Numbered from the stretch's first letter, positions 25,982-36,641 are shown. The stretch: DNA of 64,000 nucleotides from Hydrotalea sp. (GCA_027364735.1 DAHXOT010000019.1:1-64000), one strand, 5' to 3'. A program made the numbers and translations. Notes: generated by a model from the sequence alone, not told the origin.

Positions 25982-26003
25982 TCTGACGATATAAAATTAT
26001 AGT

Positions 26004-26747
26004 ATGAAAATTTTAGTTTGTATCAGTAAAACTCCCGATACTACTTCAAGAATTGCCTTTAAAGACAGTAATACAAAATTTGACGAATCGGGTATTCAAT
26101 GGATTATTAATCCGTACGATGAATGGTATTCATTAGTGAGAGCTATTGAGTTAAAAGAAAAAGATAGCTCCGTAATTATTCATTTAATTACAGTTGGTAC
26201 TGCAGATACAGAACCTATTATTCGAAAAGCATTAGCACTTGGCGGCGATGAAGCTATTAGAGTTAATGCAGATAGTAGTGATAGCTATTATATTGCTACT
26301 CAAATTGCCGCAATTGCCCGGCAGGGAAATTATGATTTAATTTTTACCGGAAAAGAAACGATAGATTACAATGGCTCTGTAATTGGTGCATTAGTTGCTG
26401 AGTTAGTTGATTTGCCTTATATATCCTTAGCTACTCAATTTGAAGTAGAAGGAACTACTGCTACAATTACTCGAGAAATTGAAGGTGGTGAAGAAGTAAA
26501 CCAAGTACAATTACCCATTGTTGTGAGTGTACAAAAAGGTGTTGCCGAACAAAGAATTCCTAATATGCGTGGTATTATGGCTGCTCGAAGCAAACCTTTA
26601 AAAGTAGTTGAACCTGTTAGTGCAGAAACATTAACCAGCTTTATCAACTTTGAATTGCCACCTGCCAAAGCCGGTGTAAAATTAGTAGCAGCAGATAATG
26701 TTGCCGAATTAGTTAGATTATTGCACGAAGAAGCAAAAGCAATTTAA
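26004..26747 (+). CDS. etfB: electron transfer flavoprotein beta subunit
   Basis: Small ETF subunit binding AMP and part of FAD; accepts electrons from acyl-CoA dehydrogenases and passes them to ETF-quinone oxidoreductase. The opening M-K-I-L-V-C-I-S-K-T-P-D and the signature around V-Q-K-G-V-A-E-Q-R-I-P-N-M-R-G-I-M-A-A are typical. At 247 aa the length is normal. etfA lies 65 bp downstream; an acyl-CoA dehydrogenase is encoded at 39.5 kb. Confidence 0.92.
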   Translation: MKILVCISKTPDTTSRIAFKDSNTKFDESGIQWIINPYDEWYSLVRAIELKEKDSSVIIHLITVGTADTEPIIRKALALGGDEAIRVNADSSDSYYIATQIAAIARQGNYDLIFTGKETIDYNGSVIGALVAELVDLPYISLATQFEVEGTTATITREIEGGEEVNQVQLPIVVSVQKGVAEQRIPNMRGIMAARSKPLKVVEPVSAETLTSFINFELPPAKAGVKLVAADNVAELVRLLHEEAKAI

Positions 26748-26812
26748 GTATTTTTTAAAGCTATTTTTTAATCGTTCACATAATCGAATTATTCAATTTT
26801 CAAATTATTAAT

Positions 26813-27772
26813 ATGTCAGTTCTAATATTAATTGATCATTCTGAAGGGCAAATAAAGAAATCTTCTTTCGAAGCATTAAGTTATGGAGCTGCTGTTGCAC
26901 AACAATTAAATGTATCGGCACAAGCACTACTTTTAGGTACGGTTACCAATAATTTAAGCGATTTGGGTAAATATGGTGTAAGTAAAGTTTTTCAGGTAGC
27001 CGATGAAATTTTAAATGCATTTGATGCACAAGTATACGCACAAGTAATTGCAGAAAGTGCTCAGCTGCTGAATGCTACTGTAATTGTTGTAGCTCAAAAC
27101 CAAACAGGCAAAGCCATTGCCGGAAGAATATCTGTACTACTTAAAGCCGGATTAGTTACCGGTGCCATTGCATTACCCGATACATCCAATGGTTTTGTAG
27201 TTAAAAAATCTGTATTCAGTAATAAAGCCTTTGCTAATGTTGCAATACATTCTGCTGTAAAAATAATTGCATTAAATCCTAACAGTTTTTCTGTTGCATT
27301 AACTGAAGGAACAGCAACGGTTGAATTGTTAAGTATTAAACCAAAAGAAGCTAAAGTAAAAATAGTTTCGGTAAATAAAATTAGTGGTGAAGTTCCTTTA
27401 ACTGAAGCTGAAATAGTAGTAAGTGGTGGACGTGGTTTAAAAGGACCAGAAAATTGGGGCATTGTAGAAGATTTAGCAAAAGTACTTCATGCAGCAACCG
27501 CTTGCAGTAGGCCGGTGGCAGATACACATTGGAGACCGCATCATGAGCATGTTGGACAAACAGGTTTTCAAATAGCTCCTAATTTATACATAGCTATTGG
27601 CATTAGTGGTGCTATTCAGCATTTAGCCGGTGTAAATAGAAGTAAAACAATAGTTGTTATTAATAAAGATCCGGAAGCTCCATTTTTTAAAGCTGCCGAT
27701 TATGGTATTGTAGGAGATGCTTTTGAAGTTGTTCCGCAATTAACTGCTGAAATTAAAAAGTTAAAAGGATAA
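26813..27772 (+). CDS. etfA: electron transfer flavoprotein alpha subunit
   Basis: Large ETF subunit. The C-terminal FAD-binding domain is recognisable by G-G-R-G-L-K-G-P-E-N, S-R-P-V-A-D, the segment V-G-Q-T-G, and I-A-I-G-I-S-G-A-I-Q-H-L-A-G. At 319 aa it is the usual size. An intrinsic terminator follows. Confidence 0.93.
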   Translation: MSVLILIDHSEGQIKKSSFEALSYGAAVAQQLNVSAQALLLGTVTNNLSDLGKYGVSKVFQVADEILNAFDAQVYAQVIAESAQLLNATVIVVAQNQTGKAIAGRISVLLKAGLVTGAIALPDTSNGFVVKKSVFSNKAFANVAIHSAVKIIALNPNSFSVALTEGTATVELLSIKPKEAKVKIVSVNKISGEVPLTEAEIVVSGGRGLKGPENWGIVEDLAKVLHAATACSRPVADTHWRPHHEHVGQTGFQIAPNLYIAIGISGAIQHLAGVNRSKTIVVINKDPEAPFFKAADYGIVGDAFEVVPQLTAEIKKLKG

Positions 27773-27801
27773 GATATTTTTTTAAGAAGTGAAGCAATAA
27801 T

Positions 27802-27832
27802 AAAATCCCATTCTGTTTGAGTGGGATTTTTT
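27802..27832 (+). terminator. intrinsic terminator after etfA
   Basis: AAAATCCCA (27802-27810) pairs with TGGGATTTT (27822-27830), followed by a T-run. It probably also stops the convergent response-regulator gene, since the A-run on the left gives a T-run leftward. Confidence 0.82.
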
Positions 27833-27880
27833 ATGAAAAAATATTTTTTGTAATAAAAACTGTTGAGTTGTTGTGCCTAT

Positions 27881-29242
27881 CTATTTTTGAATTACTTCCT
27901 TATTTTGAATCATTTTATAAATGGTAGACTTTCCAATATCTAACACCTTTGCTACTTGTAAAACATCCGATTGATATTTATCTAAATAGTGTTGAATAAT
28001 TTGAATTTCGTATTCCTTTAAAGTAACTTCTTTGTTCAAAAAATTTTCTAAAGTTTGAGATGATTCTATCATTATATCTTGCTCCTCAATAGTTGCTCCA
28101 TTTGCCAATACTGCTGCTAATTCCATTAATGATTTTAATTCGCGTACGTTGCCGGGGAAATGGTAGGATAACAATTTTTTTTGTGCATTGGCCGAAAGAG
28201 GTTTGATGGACAATTTATTTTCTTTAGAAAAATTTTCAATAAAATTTTTAGCCATAATTATTACATCATTACCTCGTTCTCTAAGTGGAGGCAATTCAAT
28301 AGGTAGGCCTAATAATCTATAATACAAATCTTGCCTGAACTGGTTTGTTTTAACCAATTCTTGTAAGTTTCTGTGTGTAGCAACAATAATTCTAACATCA
28401 ATAGGTATTGTGCCATTTCCGCCAATTCTGGTAATTTCTCTTTCTTGTAATACGCGTAAAAGTTTGGCTTGTAATACAATATCCATTTCGCCAATTTCAT
28501 CTAAAAAAATAGTTCCTTTATGTGCTTCTTCAAATTTCCCCAAGCGTTTGCCTGCGGCTCCTGTAAAAGCACCTTTTTCATGCCCAAAGAGTTCGCTTTC
28601 TAATAATTCTTTTGGAATTGCAGCAACATTAATTGCAACAAAAGGCATTTTAGAGCGAGTAGAATTGTAATGAATTGCTTTGGCTACCATTTCTTTACCT
28701 GTGCCTGTTTCTCCGGTAATTGAAACTGTAATATTAGTTTGTGCCGCTTTTTCAATTAAAGAAAATACTTTTTTTATTGCATCACTTTGACCTATAAAGG
28801 TTTTCGAAAAATCGTATTGTTTTTTTAGTTCGGTTTTAAGTGTATCTACTTCTTTTTTTAGGGTTGAAATTTCTTGTAAATGCTGTATTGAACTCCATAA
28901 ACGATTATTGGTATCTTCATCTTTCACAATATAATCGAAAGCACCTTCTTTTAATAAGTTTACTGCAGTACCAATATCTTCTTGTCCCGAAATAATTATT
29001 ACAGCCAAATCGGGATATTGATTTTTTATTTTTTTTAAAACTTTACCGCCATCGGTATCCGGAAGGGTATAATCTAATGTAATTACATCGGGCAATTCGT
29101 GGAGAGACTGAAAGAAATCTTTGGTATTTTCAAATCTTTTAATTTGAAAAGAAGGGTTGAGCGATAAAAAATGCTCAAGCATAGTTCCATACCAACGGTC
29201 ATCATCTAAAATAAATACTTTAAGCTGGTTGTTGTTTTTCAT
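27881..29242 (-). CDS. sigma-54-dependent response regulator (NtrC family)
   Basis: A three-domain activator: receiver (about 5-120) with phospho-acceptor Asp in I-T-L-D-Y-T; AAA+ domain with Walker A G-E-T-G-T-G-K-E, the sigma-54 contact loop G-A-F-T-G-A and Walker B I-F-L-D-E-I; and a C-terminal Fis-like helix-turn-helix (V-A-K-V-L-D-I-G-K-S-T-I-Y-K). It opens promoters held by RpoN. No histidine kinase is adjacent, so its signal is unknown. Confidence 0.92.
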   Translation of the reverse strand: MKNNNQLKVFILDDDRWYGTMLEHFLSLNPSFQIKRFENTKDFFQSLHELPDVITLDYTLPDTDGGKVLKKIKNQYPDLAVIIISGQEDIGTAVNLLKEGAFDYIVKDEDTNNRLWSSIQHLQEISTLKKEVDTLKTELKKQYDFSKTFIGQSDAIKKVFSLIEKAAQTNITVSITGETGTGKEMVAKAIHYNSTRSKMPFVAINVAAIPKELLESELFGHEKGAFTGAAGKRLGKFEEAHKGTIFLDEIGEMDIVLQAKLLRVLQEREITRIGGNGTIPIDVRIIVATHRNLQELVKTNQFRQDLYYRLLGLPIELPPLRERGNDVIIMAKNFIENFSKENKLSIKPLSANAQKKLLSYHFPGNVRELKSLMELAAVLANGATIEEQDIMIESSQTLENFLNKEVTLKEYEIQIIQHYLDKYQSDVLQVAKVLDIGKSTIYKMIQNKEVIQK

Positions 29243-29680
29243 AAGGCAAAAGGTTGCACTAAAATTAATTAAATTCCTTTATACGGAAAACTATTTATTT
29301 ATTCCGGAAAATAGAAAAAATGCTATTTATGGGAATTTATTTATGCAGGTGAATCTTTCAACATAATGATAATCAGCACTTTTTCTTTTGGCATACAATT
29401 TTCAATAAACCTAATAAGCTTGTTATTCTGTAAAAAATTATCAAACGTGATAGTGAGCTAAACAAAATTATTCTACTTAAAAATTATACCTATGAAACCA
29501 GTTAATGACAAAAGAGTAATAGATATTACCCATATTATGATAACATTTTGCATGGCATTAATACTTATGTCTATCATTAATTTAAATATTAAAATAGCAT
29601 AAAAATATTTTAGTGAGGATTTATAAAATAGGAGTACAGGAAATGGTCGCAATGTGTTTCTACACAAGGCGACCTATTTT
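29243..29680. other. intergenic stretch with a probable small transcript
   Basis: The stretch lies between the divergent response-regulator start and the OstA-like stop. It holds a 36-codon frame (29492-29602), a strong rightward terminator (29645-29682) and a weak sigma-54-like sequence (29389-29404: TGGCAT, then TTTTCA, with the -12 GC replaced by TC). Nothing else is recognisable. Confidence 0.5.
29492..29602 (+). CDS. possible 36-aa single-span membrane peptide
   Basis: ATG to TAA gives a short polar N terminus (MKPVNDKRVID) and a hydrophobic helix rich in Ile, Leu and Met. A rightward intrinsic terminator only 43 bp later, with no other rightward gene before it, argues that something is transcribed here. 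It could equally be a small RNA. No family recognised. Confidence 0.35.
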   Translation: MKPVNDKRVIDITHIMITFCMALILMSIINLNIKIA

Positions 29681-29682
29681 TT
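29645..29682 (+). terminator. rightward intrinsic terminator
   Basis: GGTCGC (29645-29650) pairs with GCGACC (29669-29674), with an inner stem TGTGT/ACACA around a TTCT loop, then TATTTTTT. The T-run is only on the right, so it does not serve the leftward OstA-like gene. Confidence 0.78.
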
Positions 29683-31303
29683 AGTTAAGAAAAATATCCA
29701 ACTTCGATTTGGGTCTTTTATCATTCAGCCACTTAAATTTTCTTACCCTAATATCCTTATGATTTACTTGTTTCATAGGATACATGGTACCTTCAAGGTT
29801 ATTAATAAATTTTATTCGTTGTGGTTTACCATCTTCAAAATAAGCTTCAATTACATCGCTCGAAGATTTATTAACGCCTACAAATTTTTTATTATCATCT
29901 AAAGCGTAATAAATATTTTCTGCCGGACTACCTTTGGTGTGCATATAATAAATTTTTCCATCTTTAAAATAGGCATTTAGAGCATTCCCTTTTACCTGAT
30001 TAAAATAATCTCCGCCTTCTTTACTTATTACCAATGCATTTTCAAACACATACATTCTTTCAGGCTTTTTATTTTGAAGAAAAAGGTAAATAGTATCGCC
30101 GGTAATTTGATTTTCTTTTGCCCATGCTACAGGGTCTTTAAATAAACGGAAAGTTGAATCTGCTAAAGAATAAAATAAACTATCGCCCAATGCCTGCAAG
30201 GAGTCGGAATATATTTTTACATGATAATATGCTTCAAAAAAACGATCGTGTGTACTATCTATTGTAGCGGTAGCAATTGAATCGCTGATTTTAGTGGAAG
30301 AATCTCGAATAGAAGGAATGTGTTTTTTCTTTCTTAAATCAGAAACTTTGGCAGAATAAAGCGTATCGGCCGATATATAAATAGTATCGCCTGGTTGTTT
30401 AATAAATAAAATGGGTTTTTCTGTTGCTAAAAAAGCATTTGTTTTTTTATTGGTTTTTATATTATTGGCAATAATATCATATCCTCCAACCGAATCTTTG
30501 CTTCTATATACAGCATTTCCCTGAAACTCGCCCAATCCGGTACTGTCATCAAAAGCCATTTGGTCGGATGTAAACGTGTAGGTGCTATCATCAATAAAGG
30601 GGCGTTTCGAAAAATTTCCTTTTTTTCTTTTTAATTCATAAACACCGTCTTGTGTTTTAATAATTCTTTTGCCATTATAAATGGTTGTAGGGCAAACAAA
30701 AGTGGTTCTGTCCGAATCAATATTATAAAGCAAGGTATCGGTATAAATAGTGTATTCCGGATTTTTTAAAACAACTCCTTTTTTAAAATAAACATCTTTA
30801 GTTCCGCCATAATAGTATCCTTCTAAACTGGTTAAAACTGTTTTGCCGTTAATAAGTTTTCCGCCATTAAAATATTTACCAATTTTAAATTGCGTATCAT
30901 ATTCCAAATCGTTTGTAGTTATAACGCCTTTGCCATCTTTAAGAATAACATTTTTATTGAGATATGCTTTTTTTTCTTTGCCTAAATATTTTAAGTATTG
31001 AGAATATGTGTGAACACTATCCGCATCATTTATATGAATATTGCCAAATGCTTCCAGAAAGTTTTCTTTTTGGTTAAGCACAATACTATCGCCATAAAAT
31101 TTAGTATGCCCTTGTTCAACAAATGCATGGCCTACCAATGAAACAAATTTTCCTAAAGTATCTTTATCTTGGTAAATATATTTATCGGCACTTTTAATTG
31201 TAATAATTTTTCCTTCGCTAACAGAATCGGCATTACGTTGACTGAAAGCAGAGTTACAAGCCAATAAAAATAATAGTATGAATAAGGCTGAAGTACGCAT
31301 CAT
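29681..31303 (-). CDS. OstA/LptA-like LPS-transport family protein
   Basis: A signal peptide ends near residue 21 (SAFSQ). The mature protein has the repeating beta-strand pattern of the OstA/LptA jellyroll, for example G-H-A-F-V-E-Q-G-H-T-K-F-Y-G-D-S and D-G-V-Y-E-L-K-R-K-K-G. At 540 aa it is much longer than E. coli LptA, as is usual for Bacteroidota OstA-like proteins. It probably bridges lipopolysaccharide across the periplasm. It lies 2 bp behind the MlaD-like gene in one operon. Confidence 0.83.
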   Translation of the reverse strand: MMRTSALFILLFLLACNSAFSQRNADSVSEGKIITIKSADKYIYQDKDTLGKFVSLVGHAFVEQGHTKFYGDSIVLNQKENFLEAFGNIHINDADSVHTYSQYLKYLGKEKKAYLNKNVILKDGKGVITTNDLEYDTQFKIGKYFNGGKLINGKTVLTSLEGYYYGGTKDVYFKKGVVLKNPEYTIYTDTLLYNIDSDRTTFVCPTTIYNGKRIIKTQDGVYELKRKKGNFSKRPFIDDSTYTFTSDQMAFDDSTGLGEFQGNAVYRSKDSVGGYDIIANNIKTNKKTNAFLATEKPILFIKQPGDTIYISADTLYSAKVSDLRKKKHIPSIRDSSTKISDSIATATIDSTHDRFFEAYYHVKIYSDSLQALGDSLFYSLADSTFRLFKDPVAWAKENQITGDTIYLFLQNKKPERMYVFENALVISKEGGDYFNQVKGNALNAYFKDGKIYYMHTKGSPAENIYYALDDNKKFVGVNKSSSDVIEAYFEDGKPQRIKFINNLEGTMYPMKQVNHKDIRVRKFKWLNDKRPKSKLDIFLN

Positions 31304-31305
31304 TA

Positions 31306-32301
31306 CTAATGCTTAATTGAATCGATAGGCTCGGTTAAGGGTGCTGTTTTATCTTTTCTGCCAAAAACAGAAATGTGTACATATCGTTTAGGATGAGTTC
31401 GTAGATCATCCATTAATATATTAGCACTTCTAACGGTGTTATTTAAATTATTATACAATGTTTTATCATTTACTAATGAGCCTAATGATCCTTGTGATGA
31501 ATTTATTTTTGCAATAGTGCTATTTAATTCTGTGGCTGCTTTTTTTAGTTCGGCTACGGCTCCTTCTATATCAGCTTTTGATAATTTTTCTGAAGTGGTT
31601 TGTATATTACTTAAAGTGGCATTAATTTTTTCGTTATTGTCTGATAAGTTTTTTGTAAAGCTGTTTACATTGTTTAGCGATTGTGTAATGCTGCCATTTT
31701 CTTTATCTAATAAGGCTGTTAATCGAATAGAAGTATTTTGTAAATTTTCAGTTGTTTTTTCAACATTAGTTATTATTTGTTGCAAATTATTTTTGGTTGA
31801 AGGATCGAAAATGCTACTAACATTTTTTAAAACAGCATTTAAAGAGGTTAAAGTATTTTTTAGTTGATCGCTTAGTGGAGAAAGTTGATTAGTAATACTG
31901 CCCAATAAACTTTCAGAATTTATAGTATTTAAGGTATCGCCATTATTAAGCATGGTTTTGCTATCACCTAAATTTATTTCAATACTACTTGTATTAAGTG
32001 GATTTTCTTTTACAAATGCCGTTGAATTATTAGGCACTTGATACATTTTATTGAGTTTAATAGTTACAATAATATTTTTTAGGTTAGATTCATTTTCTAT
32101 TTCAAATACATTACCTATACGGTAACCATTGATAAAAACCGGATTCGATACCATTAAATTTTTGGCATCGGGGTATTTGGCATAAAAAAAATACCCTGTT
32201 TTTAAAAAGCTTTTACCTTTTAAAAAGTTGAACCCCAATATCAGCAAGGTAATTGCAATAGCTGTTAAAGCACCTACTTTTGTTTCATTCGAAATCTTCA
32301 T
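31306..32301 (-). CDS. MlaD-type MCE-domain lipid-transport protein
   Basis: One N-terminal transmembrane helix (about 8-27) and one MCE domain (about 35-115, with V-F-I-N-G-Y-R-I-G-N-V) are followed by a long helical, Asn/Ser/Thr-rich tail, the layout of proteins that bind phospholipids for an Mla/Mce ABC importer. Start: a GTG at 32307 is possible, but ATG at 32301 gives MKISNETKVG, the usual family opening, and the promoter box occupies 32307-32314. The permease and ATPase are not in the window. Confidence 0.85.
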   Translation of the reverse strand: MKISNETKVGALTAIAITLLILGFNFLKGKSFLKTGYFFYAKYPDAKNLMVSNPVFINGYRIGNVFEIENESNLKNIIVTIKLNKMYQVPNNSTAFVKENPLNTSSIEINLGDSKTMLNNGDTLNTINSESLLGSITNQLSPLSDQLKNTLTSLNAVLKNVSSIFDPSTKNNLQQIITNVEKTTENLQNTSIRLTALLDKENGSITQSLNNVNSFTKNLSDNNEKINATLSNIQTTSEKLSKADIEGAVAELKKAATELNSTIAKINSSQGSLGSLVNDKTLYNNLNNTVRSANILMDDLRTHPKRYVHISVFGRKDKTAPLTEPIDSIKH

Positions 32302-32306
32302 ATACA

Positions 32307-32336
32307 CAAAACTAAGGTTTCTTATTTATGCTACAA
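32307..32336 (-). promoter_or_regulatory. Bacteroidota-type promoter abutting the MlaD-like start codon
   Basis: Read leftward, TTG (32334-32336), 19-bp spacer, TAGTTTTG (32307-32314), then five bases to the ATG at 32301. Both elements match perfectly; the predicted mRNA 5' end falls at or next to the ATG, so the transcript should be leaderless or nearly so. Confidence 0.7.
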
Positions 32337-32386
32337 CACTTATTGGTAGGAATGTAACTGATAGCAAGAAGTTAACATTTTTTAAA

Positions 32387-33103
32387 CTATGACTGTAGTA
32401 TTATTTTCATGTTTTGTATTTCAACTGCATCGGCATTTACTATTTCTAAATCATCGGCCATTTTTGCATTAATATATTGCATGTCAGTAGGTACTATTTT
32501 TTTTGCTGATGAATGAAATTCGGTAGCACCGGTAAACGATTGTATTGTTGCAATATTGTTACTTCTCAATCCACCTCCCGGTAAAATAATAATTCTATTA
32601 TTTGCCTGTTCAATTAGTTGTTTAATAAGATTTTTTCCGTGTATTGCAGTAGGTTCTTGTCCGCTGGTTAAAATACGCTGGCATCCGCATTCAATAATAT
32701 TTTCAACAGCTTGTAGAGGCTCTTTGCACCTGTCAAAAGCCCTATGAAATGTAAATGAAAGCGGGTAAGATAGTTCTACCAACTTGCTTGTTCTTTGCAT
32801 ATCTATACTGCCATCTTTTAATAAAATGCCACATACAATGCCATCAAAACCTAATTCTTTGCATAATGTTATGTCTTTTTTAATAATTTCAAATTCTTCG
32901 TTAGAGTATAAAAAATCGCCTGCTCTTGGACAAATCATTACAAAAGCAGGGATGTTTATTTTTTCTTTGATGGTTTTTAAAGTGCCAAATGAGGGTGTTG
33001 TTCCGCCATTTGCATAGTTTTCGCATATTTCTAATCTATCGGCTCCTGCATTTGCTGCAATAATAGCTGATGCAATATTAAATACGGCAATTTCTAAAAT
33101 CAT
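32387..33103 (-). CDS. cutC: CutC family protein
   Basis: A 238-aa TIM-barrel. Family blocks visible are N-A-G-A-D-R-L-E-I-C-E-N...G-G-T-T-P-S-F-G near residue 20, T-F-H-R-A-F-D near 118, and R-I-L-T-S-G-Q and I-I-L-P-G-G-G-L. CutC was named for copper homeostasis, but the real function is doubtful. Its start overlaps the stop of the upstream glycosylasparaginase gene by one base, so the two are coupled. Confidence 0.9.
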   Translation of the reverse strand: MILEIAVFNIASAIIAANAGADRLEICENYANGGTTPSFGTLKTIKEKINIPAFVMICPRAGDFLYSNEEFEIIKKDITLCKELGFDGIVCGILLKDGSIDMQRTSKLVELSYPLSFTFHRAFDRCKEPLQAVENIIECGCQRILTSGQEPTAIHGKNLIKQLIEQANNRIIILPGGGLRSNNIATIQSFTGATEFHSSAKKIVPTDMQYINAKMADDLEIVNADAVEIQNMKIILQS

Positions 33104-34113
33104 TAGAGTACATATTTACTATTAATTAATTTATTAAAATTATCTGCTGTGCAAACGGCATAATTAAATCCTTTTTGTAATGCATATCCGCCGTATTCAC
33201 CTTTTTTATTGATAGCAATAAAACCTATTTGAATTTCTTTTGCTTTTTCAATTCCTTTAGCTTTTACAGCACGTTCTACCACTTTTTTGCATGCTAATTG
33301 AGGGTGTATGCCATGCCGCATAAATTCAACAACGGTATGTGAACCTGCAATTCGTATAATATCTTCACCTTGCCCTGTTGATGTGGCTGCACCAACTTCG
33401 TTATCTACAAATAGGCCTGCGCCAATTATGGGCGAATCGCCAACACGACCATGCATTTTAAATGCCATTCCGCTGGTAGTGCAAGAGCCGCTTAAGTTGC
33501 CATGGCTATCTAACGCAATCATGCCAATTGTATCATGATTCCATTGGTTATTTTCTAATTTTTGAGGTGGTAATATGGTAGATTGGTTATGTTCTATATT
33601 AATTATAGGCTTATACTCACTCTTTTTCAACCAGTTTTTATAGGCTTTTGTTGCATCATCGCTTAAAATGGGTTCTTCTAAAGCAAATCCTTCCGATAGG
33701 GCAAATTGCTGAGCTCCTTCGCCCACTAATAATACATGGGGTGTTTTTTCCATTACTCTTCTTGCCACCGAAATGGGATGTTTAATTCGTTGCAAGCAGG
33801 CTACAGCACCACAATTAAAATTTTCGTCCATTATACTGGCATCTAAGGTTACAAATCCGTCTCTATCCGGATAAGCACTTAAGCCTACACAGCAATTTCT
33901 TTCAAGTTCTGTAACCATCACTCCCTTTTCAACAGCGTCTATCGATTTTCCTCCATTTCGTAAAACTTCCCATGCTGCTTTATTGGCATTAATACCTGCA
34001 TCCCATGTTGATAAAACAATAGGTTGTATGGCGGTAGTTTTTTTTTGAAAAGAAGAGAAAGAAAATGCCATAAACCCTAAAGAACCTAATTCAATAAACT
34101 TTCTTCTTTGCAT
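33103..34113 (-). CDS. N4-(beta-N-acetylglucosaminyl)-L-asparaginase, exported
   Basis: An Ntn-hydrolase expected to cleave the GlcNAc-Asn bond left after N-glycoprotein digestion. The autocleavage/nucleophile site is H-D-T-I-G-M-I-A-L-D (Thr), followed by G-N-L-S-G-S-C-T-T-S-G and R-V-G-D-S-P-I-I-G-A-G, the aspartylglucosaminidase signature. The N terminus MQRRKFIELGSLGF looks like a Tat-type signal. The frame runs up to 34173, but the ATG at 34113 gives the signal peptide and avoids overlapping the divergent kinase gene. Confidence 0.87.
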   Translation of the reverse strand: MQRRKFIELGSLGFMAFSFSSFQKKTTAIQPIVLSTWDAGINANKAAWEVLRNGGKSIDAVEKGVMVTELERNCCVGLSAYPDRDGFVTLDASIMDENFNCGAVACLQRIKHPISVARRVMEKTPHVLLVGEGAQQFALSEGFALEEPILSDDATKAYKNWLKKSEYKPIINIEHNQSTILPPQKLENNQWNHDTIGMIALDSHGNLSGSCTTSGMAFKMHGRVGDSPIIGAGLFVDNEVGAATSTGQGEDIIRIAGSHTVVEFMRHGIHPQLACKKVVERAVKAKGIEKAKEIQIGFIAINKKGEYGGYALQKGFNYAVCTADNFNKLINSKYVL

Positions 34114-34161
34114 ATTCTTTTTTTGAAAGATACGAATTGATATTGTTTGTATTTTCATTAA

Positions 34162-35190
34162 ATGGAGAAACAAATTGTAAGTAGCATTAAAAAATTGTAT
34201 GGATGGAGTGATAAAGCGGAAATTACACTGCTTGGTAATGGTTTAATTAACCATACTTGGAAAGTGGAAGATGTAAGTGGTAGTTTTGTTTTACAGAGAA
34301 TTAATACCAATATATTTAAACATCCCAATTGGATTGATGATAATATAACTTTACTTGGTAATTATCTTGCGGTAAATAATCCTTCTTATCTATTTACCTA
34401 TCCTATAAAAACTATTAACAACAGTACTTTAATTGAAATGGATGGTTGTTACTATAGAAGTTTTAACTACATTAATAATGTTTATACTATTGATGTTGTT
34501 GAAACTTCACAACAAGCGTATGAAGCAGCTTTTCAGTTTGGAAAATTTACGGCAGTATTAAACGAGTTTAATGCTGAAAAACTACATATTACTTTGCCCA
34601 ATTTTCATCATTTAGCATTGCGATTTAATCAATTAACTGAAGCAATGAGTAATGGAAATTTAGCAAGAATTACAGCAGTAAAAGAGGATATTGCTTTTCT
34701 TCAATCTCAAAAAAATATTGTTAAGCAATGGGAGCTGTTTATTGCTCATCCTGATGCAAAAAAAAGAGTAACGCATCACGATACTAAAATATCTAATGTA
34801 CTTTTTGATAATAATAGTAAAGGGGTGTGTGTAATTGATTTGGATACAATTATGCCGGGCTATTTTATTAGCGATGTAGGAGATATGATGCGAACTTATT
34901 TATGTCCGGTTTCGGAGGAAGAAAGTAATTTAAATAATATTGAGGTAAGAAAAGAGTTTTTAAAAGCAATATTTGATGGTTATACCAGTTCAATGGAATT
35001 TGTATTAACCAATTTTGAATTGGATAACTTTTTTCTTTCCGGCGAGGTGTTAATATATATGCAAGCCTTGCGTTTTCTTACAGATTATATTAATAACGAT
35101 GTTTATTATGGAAAAAAATATGAAGAGCATAATTTGGTAAGAGCTCGTAACCAAATTAAGTTATTGCAGCTATATCAGGCAATAATTTAA
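34162..35190 (+). CDS. phosphotransferase, N-acetylhexosamine kinase-like
   Basis: A 342-aa APH/choline-kinase-fold protein. The catalytic loop is T-H-H-D-T-K-I-S-N-V-L, and the metal-binding motif is V-I-D-L-D-T-I-M-P-G, followed by D-V-G-D-M-M-R. This I-D-L-D-T-x-M-P-G form is that of NahK, which phosphorylates GlcNAc/GalNAc at C1. The start region gives N-H-T-W-K-V...F-V-L-Q-R-I-N. Its neighbours release amino sugars, supporting the prediction, but substrate is inferred. Confidence 0.75.
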   Translation: MEKQIVSSIKKLYGWSDKAEITLLGNGLINHTWKVEDVSGSFVLQRINTNIFKHPNWIDDNITLLGNYLAVNNPSYLFTYPIKTINNSTLIEMDGCYYRSFNYINNVYTIDVVETSQQAYEAAFQFGKFTAVLNEFNAEKLHITLPNFHHLALRFNQLTEAMSNGNLARITAVKEDIAFLQSQKNIVKQWELFIAHPDAKKRVTHHDTKISNVLFDNNSKGVCVIDLDTIMPGYFISDVGDMMRTYLCPVSEEESNLNNIEVRKEFLKAIFDGYTSSMEFVLTNFELDNFFLSGEVLIYMQALRFLTDYINNDVYYGKKYEEHNLVRARNQIKLLQLYQAII

Positions 35191-35215
35191 TAGAAAGCAG
35201 CTACATTTTACTGCA

Positions 35216-36619
<1,404 letters not shown>

Positions 36620-36641
36620 TTATACATGAATGTAAGAACTT

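Noticed and set aside
29473-29667. 64-aa leftward frame
   Set aside because: It overlaps the strong terminator and the better rightward frame, has no family resemblance and no promoter.
33103-34113. Cytoplasmic L-asparaginase
   Set aside because: The Thr nucleophile site and Tat-like signal fit aspartylglucosaminidase; type I/II L-asparaginase motifs are absent.
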